Positions 16,492 to 26,363 of a stretch of DNA of 64,000 nucleotides are shown here, piece after piece. The translations under genes and the position numbers were made by a program. The notes beneath the pieces are model-generated. The model was not told the origin of the DNA. It searched no databases and worked only from the letters and a program-made list of their open reading frames with translations. This DNA is from Parvularcula sp. BBD 1991-13 (GTDB taxonomy: Bacteria > Pseudomonadota > Alphaproteobacteria > Caulobacterales > Parvularculaceae): NCBI GenBank assembly GCA_001657385.1, contig LYSZ01000004.1, positions 310,001 through 374,000 on the forward strand. Reading direction: 5' to 3'. Every line of letters begins with the position of its first letter. Position 1 is the stretch's first letter.

Positions 16492-17340
16492 TCAGAGCGT
16501 CGCCGGCAGGCGGCCTTCCTCGTCGAAAGCGACGGGGCCGGTCATGACGATGTGATCGTCGTCCTCGCGCCATTCGACGGCGAGGTCGCCGCCGTCGAGC
16601 GTCACCGTCGCCTTGCGTCCTGTGAGCCGGCGGCGATGGGCGGCGGCGACGACGGCGCAGGCGGCCGTGCCGCAGGCCCTTGTGATCCCGGCGCCGCGCT
16701 CCCACACCCGCAGGCGAATGGCGTGCCGGCTCGTCACCTGGGCGACGGAAACGTTCGCCCGCTCGGGAAACAGCGGATGGTTCTCCACCATCGGTCCGAA
16801 CCGCTCAAGGGCCTGGGCCTGCGCGTCGTCGACGAAGAAGATGCAGTGAGGGTTGCCCATGTTCACCGCCGACGGTCCCCACAGGACGGGATTGTCGATG
16901 GGGCCGAGCTTGATGTCGATGAAACGGGTGTCGTCCATCTGCTCCGCCAGCGGAATATCCTGCCAGCGAAATCGCGGCGGCCCCATGTCGACGGCGACGC
17001 GCTTGTCGCCGACGCGCGTCGCGGCGAGCGTCGCCTCGCCCGTGGCGAAGGCGACCGCGTCGCTTCCAAGCTCCTCCATCAGCAGCCAGCCGACGCAGCG
17101 CGCGGCGTTGCCGCAGGCGCCGACCTCGGAGCCGTCCGCGTTCCACACGCCCATGAAGCGCTCGCCGTCGCGGTGTTCGATAGTGATCACCTGGTCGCAT
17201 CCCGGTCCGGTTTTCGGGTCCGCGATCAGGCGCGCGCTGTCGGCGTCGACCGCGGCGCCGCTATCGCGCAGGTCGAGAATGACGAAGCTGTTGCCGAGCC
17301 CGTTCATTTTTCGATAGGGGTGGTCTGCAAGGCTGCCCAT
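16492..17340 (-). CDS. dapF: Diaminopimelate epimerase
   Basis: 282 residues from the ATG at 17340 (the open frame extends to 17397 without family-like sequence). DapF converts LL- to meso-diaminopimelate for lysine and peptidoglycan synthesis. The two catalytic cysteines are in 'GACGNAARCVGW' and 'GAGITRACGTAACAVVAA'; the N-terminal 'MNGLGNSFVILDLR' is the conserved DapF start. Convergent with the PEPC-like gene and about 98 bases downstream of a beta-barrel gene on the same strand. Confidence 0.95.
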   Translation of the reverse strand: MGSLADHPYRKMNGLGNSFVILDLRDSGAAVDADSARLIADPKTGPGCDQVITIEHRDGERFMGVWNADGSEVGACGNAARCVGWLLMEELGSDAVAFATGEATLAATRVGDKRVAVDMGPPRFRWQDIPLAEQMDDTRFIDIKLGPIDNPVLWGPSAVNMGNPHCIFFVDDAQAQALERFGPMVENHPLFPERANVSVAQVTSRHAIRLRVWERGAGITRACGTAACAVVAAAHRRRLTGRKATVTLDGGDLAVEWREDDDHIVMTGPVAFDEEGRLPATL

Positions 17341-17438
17341 GAATGCCGTCCGGCCGTTGTCGCGCGTATCCGCCTTATCAAGGGTCGCGGCGGGCAAATG
17401 TCAAGCAGCGGGGCGCGCGGCGCCGGCGCCAGACGGGG

Positions 17439-18329
17439 CTAGAACGCCGTCCACACGCTGACAAACGCCTTGCGCCCGCGGGCGACGTTGCGTCCGGCGA
17501 TTTCCTCGCTGTAGCCGAGTTGCAGAGACCAGCGGCCGGTTTCCCCGTCGCCGAAGCGGCGCACAATGGAGGGGTTGATCTTGACGATGTCGAAATCGGC
17601 GCCGGCGCCGGTTTCGTTGCGCAGGGAGAATTCCCCAAAGCTTTGTATAAGGAGCACCCAGCGCCTGCCGGGCTTAGCGCCGATCTCGGCCTGGAGGCGG
17701 ATCTGGTCGGCCGCGTCGCCGAAACGGCGCCGGTAGCCGGCGTCGAGGCCGACAAAGACCCCGAACGGCGCGATGTCGACATTGCGGCCGTAAAGCAGCG
17801 CGATGTCGGCGTCGACGCCTTCCGCCGCCGTTTCCGTCCGCACGCCGTCGTCAAGGCTCGAAGGCGAGAACGCGCCGATGCGCGCCGACGCGGCGTGCCT
17901 GTCGTTGCGCAGGAACTGGTATTGCAGGAAGCCGCCATATTCGCTGACGCCCGAGGCCGTTTCAACCTCGACGCCCCCGCGGCGAAGCTCCGAGGTTCCG
18001 TAAATCGCCTTGCCGCCGATCATGATCGAGGGGGTTACGCCGTATTCGACGTACAAATCCGTTTCAAGGCGGTTGAACCGCTGGCGGACGATTTGTCCGT
18101 CGACCGATACCGGCTCGGTGCTGGTGAAAACGCCGGTCTGTGAAATCACCAGGGCCTCGTTTTGGCCCCTCGCCCAGGGGGAGGCGCTGGCGCTCCCGGC
18201 GACGGCGCCGGCGACAGCCAGCGCCGTCAACGCCGATCCCGCTGACGTCTGTCCCGCTAACGCCCGCCGCTTCGGGCCCCGCGGCGTGAACGGGTCAGGA
18301 AAAATACTCGCCTTGACTGATTTGCACAT
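17439..18329 (-). CDS. Outer-membrane beta-barrel protein of unknown function
   Basis: 296 residues. A long basic N-terminal region is followed by a hydrophobic export segment ('SALTALAVAGAVAGSASA', about 32-49). The mature part shows beta-strand alternation ('LETDLYVEYGVTPSIMIGGK', 'YGGFLQYQFLRN', 'QIRLQAEIGAKP', 'RWSLQLGYSEEIAG') and ends 'KAFVSVWTAF', with a C-terminal Phe as in BAM substrates. It resembles uncharacterised alphaproteobacterial barrels. The ATG at 18329 has GGAAAAA upstream. Same strand as dapF and acnA but separated from acnA by a strong terminator. Confidence 0.65.
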   Translation of the reverse strand: MCKSVKASIFPDPFTPRGPKRRALAGQTSAGSALTALAVAGAVAGSASASPWARGQNEALVISQTGVFTSTEPVSVDGQIVRQRFNRLETDLYVEYGVTPSIMIGGKAIYGTSELRRGGVEVETASGVSEYGGFLQYQFLRNDRHAASARIGAFSPSSLDDGVRTETAAEGVDADIALLYGRNVDIAPFGVFVGLDAGYRRRFGDAADQIRLQAEIGAKPGRRWVLLIQSFGEFSLRNETGAGADFDIVKINPSIVRRFGDGETGRWSLQLGYSEEIAGRNVARGRKAFVSVWTAF

Positions 18330-18415
18330 GATTTTTCCATCGGTTTTTCTTGAGTAGTTTCAGTCATGATGTCACGAGGGAAAGTATTGATCCACGAACC
18401 TGGAGTCGCGCATGC

Positions 18416-18446
18416 AAAAAAGGCGCAACTTGACGTTGCGCCTTTT
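18416..18446 (-). terminator. Rho-independent terminator of acnA
   Basis: Near-perfect stem AAAAGGCGCAAC / GTTGCGCCTTTT with a short loop, 25 bases beyond the acnA stop. On the minus strand it is followed by a T-run. The A/T flanks on both sides could make it work in either direction. Confidence 0.9.
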
Positions 18447-18470
18447 CGGTCGACGGGTTTTCGGTGTCGC

Positions 18471-21146
18471 TTAGGCGGCGAGCTTGCGGATGACGTAATG
18501 CAGGATGCCGCCATTGCGGAAGTAGTCGAGCTCGTCCGCCGTGTCGATGCGCACGAGAACGGTCAGGTCTTTCGCATCGCCGTTGGCGTATTTGACCGTG
18601 ATCTTCGCGTCCTGGCGCGGCTCGATGGTTTCGACGTCATGGACAGTGATCTCCTCGTCGCCCGTCAGCCCGAGGGACTGCCAGGAATCGCCGTCCTTGA
18701 ACTGCAGCGGCAGAACGCCCATGCCGATCAGGTTGGAGCGGTGGATGCGCTCGAAGCTCTCGGCGATGACCGCGCGCACGCCGAGCAGGATCGTGCCTTT
18801 CGCGGCCCAGTCGCGGGACGAGCCGGTGCCGTATTGCGCGCCGGCGACGACGACCAGCGGCGTGCCGGCGTCCCTGTATTTCATCGCCGCGTCGTAGATC
18901 GCCAGTTGCTCCCCGGACGGAATGTGTTTGGTGTACCCGCCCTCGACGCCGTCGAGCATCTGGTTCTTGATGCGGATGTTGGCGAACGTGCCGCGCATCA
19001 TCACTTCATGGTTGCCGCGGCGCGAACCGAAGGAGTTGAACTCCTCCACCGGCACCTGGTGCGATTTCAGGTATTCGCCCGCGGGGCCGTCTTCCTTGAT
19101 CGCGCCGGCGGGCGAGATGTGGTCGGTGGTGATCGAGTCCCCGAAGAGCGCCAGAATGCGCGCGCCCTGCACCGGCTGAACCGGCTTTGGCTCTTTCGAC
19201 ATGCCCTCGAAATAGGGCGGGTTCGCCACATAGGTCGAAGGCGGCCACTGATAGGTCTCGCTGTCGCCGGCGTCGATCTTCCGCCATTGCTCATCGCCCT
19301 TGAACACGTCGGCATAGCGCGAGGCGAACATCTCCCGCGTCACATGCTCGCGGACGACCTCGGCGATCTCCTTGTTGGACGGCCAGATGTCCTTCAGGAA
19401 AACGTCCTTGCCCTCCGCGTCCTGACCGATCGGCTCGGTGGTGAGGTTGATGTTCATCGAGCCGGCGATGGCGTAGGCGACGACGAGCGGCGGCGAGGCG
19501 AGATAGTTCGCGCGCACGTCCGGCGAGACGCGGCCCTCGAAATTGCGGTTGCCGGAAAGGACGGACGCGACGGCGAGGTCGTGCTCGTTCACCGCTTCGG
19601 AAATCGCCGGCGGCAGCGGCCCCGAATTGCCGATGCAGGTGGTGCAGCCATAGCCGACGAGGTTGAAGCCGAGGGCGTCGAGATCGTCGGAAAGCCCGGC
19701 CTTGTCGAGATAGTCGGTCACGACCTGGCTGCCCGGCGCGAGGGAGGTTTTCACCCACGGCTTGACCGAAAGGCCTCTCTCGCGCGCGTTGCGGGCGACA
19801 AGGCCGGCGGCGATCAGCACCGACGGGTTTGATGTGTTGGTGCACGACGTAATCGCCGCGATGGCGACGTCGCCATGGCCGATGTCGAAATCCTCTCCCG
19901 GCACGGGGACCCGCTTGCCGGCCTCGGCGCCTTTGCCGTATTCCTTGTCGAGGGCGGTCGCGAAGCCCTGCGGCGCTTCGGAGAGGAGAACGCGGTCCTG
20001 CGGGCGTTTCGGTCCGGCGAGGGACGGCACGACCGTGGCGAGGTCCAGCTCCAGCGTGTCGGTGAAGACCGGGTCCGGCGTGTTCTTGTCGCGCCACATG
20101 CCCTGCTCCCTGGCGTAGGCTTCGACGAGCGCGATGCGGTCGTCGGCGCGGCCCGTAGCCTTCAGGTAGCGGATGGTTTCCTCGTCGATGGGGAAGAAGC
20201 CGCAGGTCGCGCCGTATTCCGGCGCCATGTTGGCGATGGTCGCCTGGTCCTCGAGCGACAGGTGGTCTAGGCCGGGGCCGTAGAACTCGACGAATTTTCC
20301 GACCACGCCCTTTTGTCGCAGCATTTGCGTCACCGTCAGCACAAGGTCGGTCGCGGTGGCGCCTTCCGGCAGCCTGCCGGTCATCTTGAAGCCGATCACT
20401 TCCGGGATCAGCATGGAGACCGGCTGGCCGAGCATCGCCGCCTCCGCCTCGATGCCGCCGACGCCCCAGCCCAGCACCGAAAGGCCGTTGACCATGGTGG
20501 TGTGGCTGTCGGTGCCGACAAGGGTGTCGGGATAGGCGTAGGTCTCGCCGTCATGGTCGGCGGTCCAGACGGTCTGGGCGAGATATTCGAGGTTCACCTG
20601 GTGGCAGATGCCGGTGCCCGGCGGGACGACGCGGAAATTGTCGAACGCGCCCTGGCCCCATTTCAGGAACTTGTAGCGCTCGCCGTTGCGCTCATACTCG
20701 CGGTCGACGTTTTTCTTGAATGAGTCCGGGCCGCCGAAATAGTCGACCATCACCGAGTGGTCGATGACGAGATCCACCGGCGCGAGCGGGTTGATCTTTT
20801 CCGGGTCCTCGCCGAGCGTCTTCATGGCGTCGCGCATGGCGGCGAGGTCGACGACGGCGGGAACGCCGGTGAAGTCCTGCATCAGGACGCGGGCCGGGCG
20901 GTAGGCGATTTCGCGGGTGGACTTGCCGTCCTTCACCCAGTCGGCGAACGCCTTGACGTCGGCCACCGTCACCGAGCGGCCGTCTTCGTAGCGCAACAGG
21001 TTTTCCAGAAGCACTTTCAGGGAGAAGGGCAGGCGCGAGACGTCGCCGATCTCTTTTTCCGCTGCGGCGAGGCTGTAATAGGCGTAGGTCTTGCCGCCGG
21101 CGGCAAGGGTCTTTTTGACGTTGAGCGTATCGCGTCCGGGTATCAT
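18471..21146 (-). CDS. acnA: Aconitate hydratase A
   Basis: 891 residues, full length for the AcnA/IRP1 class. It catalyses citrate-isocitrate isomerisation in the TCA cycle and may also serve the methylcitrate cycle encoded at 56187-60680. The [4Fe-4S] ligands are in '[14 protein letters not shown]' and '[15 protein letters not shown]'; the C-terminal swivel domain has '[18 protein letters not shown]' and '[10 protein letters not shown]'. Starts at the ATG at 21146 with 'GGAGGGACTTGA' upstream. Monocistronic, with its own terminator; divergent from an IalB-family gene. Confidence 0.97.
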   Translation of the reverse strand: MIPGRDTLNVKKTLAAGGKTYAYYSLAAAEKEIGDVSRLPFSLKVLLENLLRYEDGRSVTVADVKAFADWVKDGKSTREIAYRPARVLMQDFTGVPAVVDLAAMRDAMKTLGEDPEKINPLAPVDLVIDHSVMVDYFGGPDSFKKNVDREYERNGERYKFLKWGQGAFDNFRVVPPGTGICHQVNLEYLAQTVWTADHDGETYAYPDTLVGTDSHTTMVNGLSVLGWGVGGIEAEAAMLGQPVSMLIPEVIGFKMTGRLPEGATATDLVLTVTQMLRQKGVVGKFVEFYGPGLDHLSLEDQATIANMAPEYGATCGFFPIDEETIRYLKATGRADDRIALVEAYAREQGMWRDKNTPDPVFTDTLELDLATVVPSLAGPKRPQDRVLLSEAPQGFATALDKEYGKGAEAGKRVPVPGEDFDIGHGDVAIAAITSCTNTSNPSVLIAAGLVARNARERGLSVKPWVKTSLAPGSQVVTDYLDKAGLSDDLDALGFNLVGYGCTTCIGNSGPLPPAISEAVNEHDLAVASVLSGNRNFEGRVSPDVRANYLASPPLVVAYAIAGSMNINLTTEPIGQDAEGKDVFLKDIWPSNKEIAEVVREHVTREMFASRYADVFKGDEQWRKIDAGDSETYQWPPSTYVANPPYFEGMSKEPKPVQPVQGARILALFGDSITTDHISPAGAIKEDGPAGEYLKSHQVPVEEFNSFGSRRGNHEVMMRGTFANIRIKNQMLDGVEGGYTKHIPSGEQLAIYDAAMKYRDAGTPLVVVAGAQYGTGSSRDWAAKGTILLGVRAVIAESFERIHRSNLIGMGVLPLQFKDGDSWQSLGLTGDEEITVHDVETIEPRQDAKITVKYANGDAKDLTVLVRIDTADELDYFRNGGILHYVIRKLAA

Positions 21147-21310
21147 TCAAGTCCCTCCGGTTGAAACTGTTCGGAAAATTCCTGGTTCTTATGGCGCAAG
21201 GCGCCCCGGCTTTCAATTCGGCGAACCGCCATGCTCGCGACAAAATGTGAACTATGATAGGCGTAGGACCGAATCCTGCGTTTGATGATCCGAAGGAGGC
21301 ATTTGTCGCC

Positions 21311-21829
21311 ATGTTCCGATCCGTTGTTTTTGCTGTAATTTCAGGCGTTTGCGTCATGTCCGCCGATGGCGGCGCACGCGCCCAGGAGACCGAGCCCAAG
21401 GCGGTTGCGACATTCCGCGACTGGAGCGTTTTCGTGCGCGGCGACGGCGACAAGAAGGTCTGCTTCGCGGCGACGGAGGCCAAGGACAAGTCGCCCAAAT
21501 CGGTCAACCACGGCGATATCTTTTTCCTCGTCGCAAGCTGGGAGTCCGGCGCCGCGACCAACCAGCCCAGCCTGATGACCGGCTATGATCTCAACACGCG
21601 TCCGGAGCCGACGCTGCGCATCGGTTCGGACAAGTGGGAAATGTACACATCCGAGAACGAGGCGTTTATCGAAGCCTCCGCCGAGGAAGAACGTCTTGTC
21701 CGGGCCATGCGCCGGGGCGCGGACATGCGGGTGTCCGCCGTGTCCCAGCGCGGCACGGCGACGAGCTATGTCATCTCCCTGCGCGGCGTGTCGGCGGCGC
21801 TCGACCGGGTGGCGCAGGAGTGCCGCTAG
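21311..21829 (+). CDS. Invasion-associated locus B (IalB) family periplasmic protein
   Basis: 172 residues from the ATG at 21311, preceded by AAGGAGG 11 bases upstream; the open frame extends further back without an export signal. Signal peptide 'FRSVVFAVISGVCVMSADGG' with cleavage near 'ARAQE'. The mature part has the IalB pattern 'FRDWSVFVRGDGDKKVCFAA', a conserved Cys, and a C-terminal 'LDRVAQECR' Cys that probably forms a disulfide with it. The family is widespread in alphaproteobacteria; its biochemical role is unclear. Followed by a small tandem repeat and a GC-rich hairpin. Confidence 0.8.
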   Translation: MFRSVVFAVISGVCVMSADGGARAQETEPKAVATFRDWSVFVRGDGDKKVCFAATEAKDKSPKSVNHGDIFFLVASWESGAATNQPSLMTGYDLNTRPEPTLRIGSDKWEMYTSENEAFIEASAEEERLVRAMRRGADMRVSAVSQRGTATSYVISLRGVSAALDRVAQECR

Positions 21830-21871
21830 CAGGAACGCCCGTAGCAGGAACGCCCATAGCATGAATGCCTG
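21827..21871 (+). repeat. Three tandem copies of a 15-bp unit
   Basis: TAGCAGGAACGCCCG, TAGCAGGAACGCCCA and TAGCATGAATGCCTG follow one another. The first TAG is the stop codon of the IalB gene, so each copy adds another in-frame stop. Slippage duplication is the likely origin. Confidence 0.85.
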
Positions 21872-21873
21872 AA

Positions 21874-21895
21874 GGGGCCCGCCGCCGGCGGGCCT
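21874..21895. terminator. GC-rich hairpin between convergent genes
   Basis: GGGCCCGCCG followed directly by CCGGCGGGCC forms a 10-bp stem with almost no loop, between the IalB gene and the convergent S41 gene. The T-rich tail is weak (TTATCCTTTTC on the + strand), so the terminator call is tentative. Confidence 0.45.
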
Positions 21896-21907
21896 TATCC
21901 TTTTCGG

Positions 21908-23317
21908 TCAGGGGGCGAGCCCTTCGGCGGCGAACACGGCCCGCAGCGTCGTGTCGACGCCCGAGGCGTAGTCGGCATAGCGCAGCGCCGCGTCGATGTC
22001 CGGGGCCAGCGGACCGGCGGCGACGCCGAGGAAAATGTTCGGCCAGAAGCATCGCGACCAGTCCTGACAGCCATTCTCCCAGTCATGGTATCCGGTCGTG
22101 ACCCAGATCCGGAACCCTGAATTGGGTAGCGTCAATACCCCGCCGCCTTCGGCCCAGAACTGTTCCTCGTCGCCGATCGGCGCGCCGACGACGACCCCCT
22201 GCTCGCCGGCGGCGTGAAGCGCGAACGCCTGGGTCACGATCGCCGCGGAAAACGTACCGCCGTCCGTGAGCAGATAAATTCGCCCGCCGGGACGCACGAA
22301 GTCGCGAACGCCGCGCGCGAACTTCCGCGCCAGCATGTAGTTCCCGCCGAATGTCGAGCGAACGTCGATCACGAGATAATCCGCCGGCTCGGCGCGCAGG
22401 CCTTTGGCCAGGCCGTCGAGCCAGCGGCCGAGCGAGCGGTCGTCCTGATCCAGGATAAGCCGCAGACGGATGTAAAAACCGCCGCCCGGCAGTTCGTCCG
22501 TCCAGTGATGGGTTTCCGGATGGCGGCCGTAATGCGCGCCCGCATCCGGATCGACGGGTGCGAAACGCCAGTCGTGGCCGCTGTCGGCTTCCTGTCTTGT
22601 CTCGACGGGGAGCGGCGTCCTGTCGACGCGGGCGACGGCGGTCGGTTCTTCTTCCCGGCCGATGACGACCGCGCGCTCGCTCCCGTCGGGAAAGGCAAGC
22701 GTCAGCGTCGCCCGGTCGGGGCGCTCGGCCAGGCCGGCGGCGTGCATCGCCGCCGGCGATGCGAAGAAATACGGGCTGTTGAATTTGAGAAAGGCCGCGT
22801 TGCCGCCGTAATAGGGGGCGAGACCCGCCAGCAGCGCTTCCGGCGCCGCGCCGTCATAAGCGACGACCCGCGCGCCGATAAGATCTTCATGCGCTTTACG
22901 GGCGCGCACGACATGGAGCCCGTCCGCGAACCAGAAAAAGCGCAGCGGCAGGCTGTTGAGGGCGCCGAACAGATCCCCTCTGTAAAGATTGGTGTGCCCG
23001 TTATCGGCGATCGCGGCGGCCGCGGCGACGCCCATGGCGAATTCGGCTTCGCTCATCTCGCCGGCGCGCGCCCGCAATGCGCGGACATGGTCCTGGAACC
23101 GGGCGGTTTCCTCATCCGAAAAGCTATGATCTGTATAGGGAAGGCTTAACAGATAATCGAGGTCCTGTAATCTCGCCTCCGTCAGGTTTTCCGGCTGCGG
23201 ATAATTTGGCTTTGGCGGGTTCGCCTGAAAGCGCATGGTGAAGGCCCCGTATCCGAGCCCCGCCATGGCGCCGGACAGGAGGGCGAGCCCGGCAACAATA
23301 ACAAATACGCGTTTCAT
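21908..23317 (-). CDS. Exported S41-family (tail-specific protease-like) peptidase
   Basis: 469 residues from the ATG at 23317 (AAGGA about 11 bases upstream; an ATG at 23329 sits too close to it). The N-terminal hydrophobic segment 'FVIVAGLALLSGAMAGLGYG' is a signal peptide or anchor. The catalytic region of S41 peptidases is recognisable: 'YLVIDVRSTFGGNYMLARKF', then 'IYLLTDGGTFSAAIVTQAFA', where the Ser of 'TFSAA' fits the nucleophile, and 'GVVVGAPIGDEEQFW'. No PDZ domain is evident, so it is closer to the C-terminal-processing-like or tricorn-core enzymes than to CtpA. Probably periplasmic; substrate unknown. Confidence 0.7.
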   Translation of the reverse strand: MKRVFVIVAGLALLSGAMAGLGYGAFTMRFQANPPKPNYPQPENLTEARLQDLDYLLSLPYTDHSFSDEETARFQDHVRALRARAGEMSEAEFAMGVAAAAAIADNGHTNLYRGDLFGALNSLPLRFFWFADGLHVVRARKAHEDLIGARVVAYDGAAPEALLAGLAPYYGGNAAFLKFNSPYFFASPAAMHAAGLAERPDRATLTLAFPDGSERAVVIGREEEPTAVARVDRTPLPVETRQEADSGHDWRFAPVDPDAGAHYGRHPETHHWTDELPGGGFYIRLRLILDQDDRSLGRWLDGLAKGLRAEPADYLVIDVRSTFGGNYMLARKFARGVRDFVRPGGRIYLLTDGGTFSAAIVTQAFALHAAGEQGVVVGAPIGDEEQFWAEGGGVLTLPNSGFRIWVTTGYHDWENGCQDWSRCFWPNIFLGVAAGPLAPDIDAALRYADYASGVDTTLRAVFAAEGLAP

Positions 23318-23659
23318 CGTGTTACCCATCCTTGAACGCTTTTTCCTGAGCATTCTTTTTTGAACGCCCTTTTTTAAGCCAACGCCCTTGCCGCAAGCTT
23401 CCTCGCCGCGCCGCCGGTCCAGCGCCCGACCGGAAGACAACGATCGGAAGAAACCGGTCGGAAAAGGCCCGGCCGGAAACAAGACCGCCTCCGAAGAAGG
23501 AACGGGCGGTCCTGCGATGACGAAGAATTCATTCCCCTGACTATTTGCGCCCATACTACACGGGCGCCGCCGCACGGCAAGCAGGCGGCGCACTGCTCGC
23601 TGCGGCGCAAGACGGCTGCGGCCTTGCCAAGCCGGGCGTAATCGCCTCATTTTACGCCC
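23318..23659. other. Divergent intergenic region (no gene seen)
   Basis: 342 bases between the S41 peptidase gene and the DASS transporter gene, which point away from each other. It has GC-rich sequence with short A/T patches near 23340-23375. It must hold the promoters of both genes; no clear operator or RNA was recognised. Confidence 0.4.
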
Positions 23660-25279
23660 ATGGACGATGCGCAAAAGGCTGAGGCGGCGGCGAAGCGGGC
23701 GAATGCGCGCCGGCGCGGTGTTTCAGATTCGGATGACCCGGATTTGGGCGCTTCGGACGCCGGGGCGTCCGGTTTGCGCGCCGCCGGAACTGGCGCATCA
23801 GGGCCGGGCGCGTCCGGGCCGGGCGCATCGGGGCCGGGCGCCGGCGGCTCCCGCACGACCGGACAATGGGTCGGGCTGTTCGCGGGCGCGGCGGTGTTTT
23901 TCTCGATGATGCTGGCGCCGGCGCCCGAGGGTCTCTCGCGGGAAGCGTGGATCACCGCCGCGCTGGCCGCGCTCATGGTGGCGTGGTGGATCAGCGAGGC
24001 CCTGCCGATCGCGGCGACCTCGCTCCTGCCGCTGGCGGTTCTGCCGCTCGCCGGCGTCGCCTCCATGCGCGAGGCGGCGGCGCCCTATATGAGCCCGATC
24101 GTCGTTTTGTTGATGGCGGGCTTTATCATCGCCAAGGGCATTGAGCGCTGGAACCTGCACGAGCGGATCGCGCTCACGATCGTCGACAGCATCGGCGCGC
24201 GCCCGCCGGCCCTGATCGCCGGGTTCATGATCGCCGCGGCGCTGTTGTCCATGTGGATCTCCAACACCGCGACGGCGCTGATGATGACCCCCATCGCCCT
24301 GTCGGTCGCCCATGCGGTGCTCGGCCCGGCGGCGATGCAGTCGCGCTTCGCCGTCGCCCTGTTGCTGGCGGTCGCCTACGCCTGCTCCATCGGCGGGCTC
24401 GGCACGCCCGTCGGCTCGCCCACCAACCTGATCGTCATCGGGTATCTCGCCGAGCAGGGGGTCGCCGTCGGCTTCTCCGACTGGATGCGGTTCGGCCTGC
24501 CGGCGGTCCTGACGATCCTGCCGCTGGCGTGGCTGGTGCTTGTGCGATACGGCGCGCGCGACGCCGGCGCGGACATGGCCGCGGCGGGGCGTGTGGTGCG
24601 CGAGGCGCGGGCCGCGCTCGGCCCCGCTACCGCGCCGGAAATCCGCACCCTGATCGTATTCGCGCTGATCGCGGGCGCCTGGATCTTTCGCGCGCAGTTG
24701 CAGCATGCGCCGGGGCTTGAGCGCCTTAACGATCAGATCATCGCCGTCGCCGGGGCGATCGTGTTCTTCATCCTGCCGTCGGGCTCGAAGGCCGAGCCGG
24801 GCGCGCCGCTGCTTGACTGGGCGAGCGCCGAGCGCATTCCGTGGGGCGTCGTGCTGTTGTTCGGCGGCGGTCTAAGCCTCGCCTCGGCCATCGCCAAGAC
24901 CGGGCTGGCGGCGTTTCTGGCGGCGGGGTTTTCCAAACTCGGCGGGGCGCCCGACATCGTCATGATCCTGGCGCTGACGGCGCTGGTGCTGGCGCTGACG
25001 GAGGTGATCAGCAACGTGGCGACCGTTTCGGCGATCATGCCCATGGTCGCCGCGATCGCGATCGCGGCGGGGGCCGACCTTCTCCTGCTCTCCGCGGCGG
25101 TGGGGCTCGCGGCGAGCTGCGCCTTCATGCTGCCCATGGCGACGGGGCCGAACGCCGTCGCCTACGCTTCCGGCGCGCTGAGCGTCGGGCGCATGGCCAG
25201 GATCGGCGTGCGCGTCAACCTGATCGCGGTGGCCGCGATCACCGTGCTTGTCGCCGTGCTTGGTCCCCGGATCGGATAG
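23660..25279 (+). CDS. DASS-family (SLC13) anion/dicarboxylate:sodium symporter
   Basis: 539 residues. The first 65 are a charged, low-complexity tail with repeats of 'GASGPGASGPGASGPGAG', encoded by a direct DNA repeat (23800-23841). About 11-12 hydrophobic segments follow. The DASS signatures are present: 'SMWISNTATALMMTPIALSV', with the first SNT motif, and 'TEVISNVATVSAIMPMVAAI', corresponding to the second. These motifs bind Na+ and the carboxylate. Likely imports C4-dicarboxylates (succinate, malate, fumarate) or related anions across the inner membrane. The repetitive cytoplasmic tail is not part of the usual fold. Confidence 0.88.
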   Translation: MDDAQKAEAAAKRANARRRGVSDSDDPDLGASDAGASGLRAAGTGASGPGASGPGASGPGAGGSRTTGQWVGLFAGAAVFFSMMLAPAPEGLSREAWITAALAALMVAWWISEALPIAATSLLPLAVLPLAGVASMREAAAPYMSPIVVLLMAGFIIAKGIERWNLHERIALTIVDSIGARPPALIAGFMIAAALLSMWISNTATALMMTPIALSVAHAVLGPAAMQSRFAVALLLAVAYACSIGGLGTPVGSPTNLIVIGYLAEQGVAVGFSDWMRFGLPAVLTILPLAWLVLVRYGARDAGADMAAAGRVVREARAALGPATAPEIRTLIVFALIAGAWIFRAQLQHAPGLERLNDQIIAVAGAIVFFILPSGSKAEPGAPLLDWASAERIPWGVVLLFGGGLSLASAIAKTGLAAFLAAGFSKLGGAPDIVMILALTALVLALTEVISNVATVSAIMPMVAAIAIAAGADLLLLSAAVGLAASCAFMLPMATGPNAVAYASGALSVGRMARIGVRVNLIAVAAITVLVAVLGPRIG

Positions 25280-25509
25280 AGCGGATATTTTTCTAATGAT
25301 TACAAAGTATTGAGCGTTATTCTCCAGGCCGCGCGGGGCGCCGGGCCGGCGGCGGCGCGGATTCTCCTTCGCCGCGCGCCTTGACGGCGCGCCGAAAAGC
25401 GTTATCTCAGGGAAAATCTTCCAATAATCCAAGAAGAAGAGCGGCAGCGTCCAGGCGGCGCACCCCGCATCGTGTCTTCGAGGAAGGGCCGTAACAGAGA
25501 ACGGGCGAT

Positions 25510-25791
25510 ATGGCGAAGAACAAAAAATCCGGCGGCTCGCCGGTGATCGAAGGCAAGGCCGACGAGGTCGGCAAGAAGAAAAAGAAGAAAACCAGCCCGC
25601 TGGAATTCTTCCAACAGGTGCGCAGCGAAGGCTCCAAGGTGACCTGGACCTCGCGCAACGAAACCATGGTCTCCACCATCATGGTGCTGATCATGGTCGT
25701 GATCATGGCGGTCTTCTTCTTCGCCGTGGACCAGAGCCTGCGCTATGTCGTGTGCAATATCCTGCCCATCCAATGCGTTGCGTTGAGCTAA
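25510..25791 (+). CDS. secE: Preprotein translocase subunit SecE
   Basis: 93 residues. A lysine-rich N-terminus ('VGKKKKKKTSPLEFFQQVRSEGSKVTW') is followed by one membrane helix ('VLIMVVIMAVFFFAVDQSLRYVV'), the short SecE of alphaproteobacteria with the conserved 'F..QVRSEGSKVTWTSRNE' amphipathic region. It is part of the SecYEG channel. It lies 24 bases before nusG, the standard secE-nusG operon. No tRNA gene was seen upstream. Confidence 0.95.
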   Translation: MAKNKKSGGSPVIEGKADEVGKKKKKKTSPLEFFQQVRSEGSKVTWTSRNETMVSTIMVLIMVVIMAVFFFAVDQSLRYVVCNILPIQCVALS

Positions 25792-25815
25792 AACCAAAAA
25801 GAACGGAACTCCGCC

Positions 25816-26349
25816 ATGGCGACGAACTGGTACATCGTTCACGCATACTCCAACTTCGAAAAAAAGGTCGCGGAATCGATCCGGCAGTCGGCGCGCGAAA
25901 AGGGCCTTGAAGACATGATCGAGGAGGTCTTCGTCCCGACAGAGGAAGTGACCGAGGTGCGCCGCGGACGGAAGATCAACACCGAGCGCCGGTTCTTCCC
26001 GGGCTATGTGCTGGTGAAGATGGAGCTGAACGAGAACACCTATCACCTGATCAAGGATACGCCGAAAGTCACCGGCTTCCTCGGCGCCGGCCAGAAGCCC
26101 ATGCCCGTGCCGCAAAAGGAAGTCGACCGCATCCGCGGCGTCATGGAGGAGGGCGAGGCCCGGCCGCGTCCCAGCATCACCTTCGAGATCGGCGAGACCG
26201 TGCGCGTCACCGACGGTCCGTTTGCGTCCTTTTCCGGCATCGTCGAGGATGTGGACGAAGCAGCCACCCGCCTCAAGGTAGCGGTGTCGATCTTCGGCCG
26301 CGCAACGCCGGTGGAGCTTGAATTCACCCAGGTCGAAAAGGCCGGCTGA
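25816..26349 (+). CDS. nusG: Transcription elongation/termination factor NusG
   Basis: 177 residues: NGN domain (about 1-115) starting 'NWYIVHAYSNFEKKVAESI', with 'ERRFFPGYVLVKMELN', and a C-terminal KOW domain with 'FEIGETVRVTDGPFASFSG'. It links RNA polymerase to Rho and to the ribosome. Co-transcribed with secE. In many proteobacteria rplK-rplA-rplJ-rplL follow; here the next gene is a convergent small membrane protein, so the ribosomal cluster is elsewhere. Confidence 0.97.
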   Translation: MATNWYIVHAYSNFEKKVAESIRQSAREKGLEDMIEEVFVPTEEVTEVRRGRKINTERRFFPGYVLVKMELNENTYHLIKDTPKVTGFLGAGQKPMPVPQKEVDRIRGVMEEGEARPRPSITFEIGETVRVTDGPFASFSGIVEDVDEAATRLKVAVSIFGRATPVELEFTQVEKAG

Positions 26350-26363
26350 CCCCGCGGCGGCGC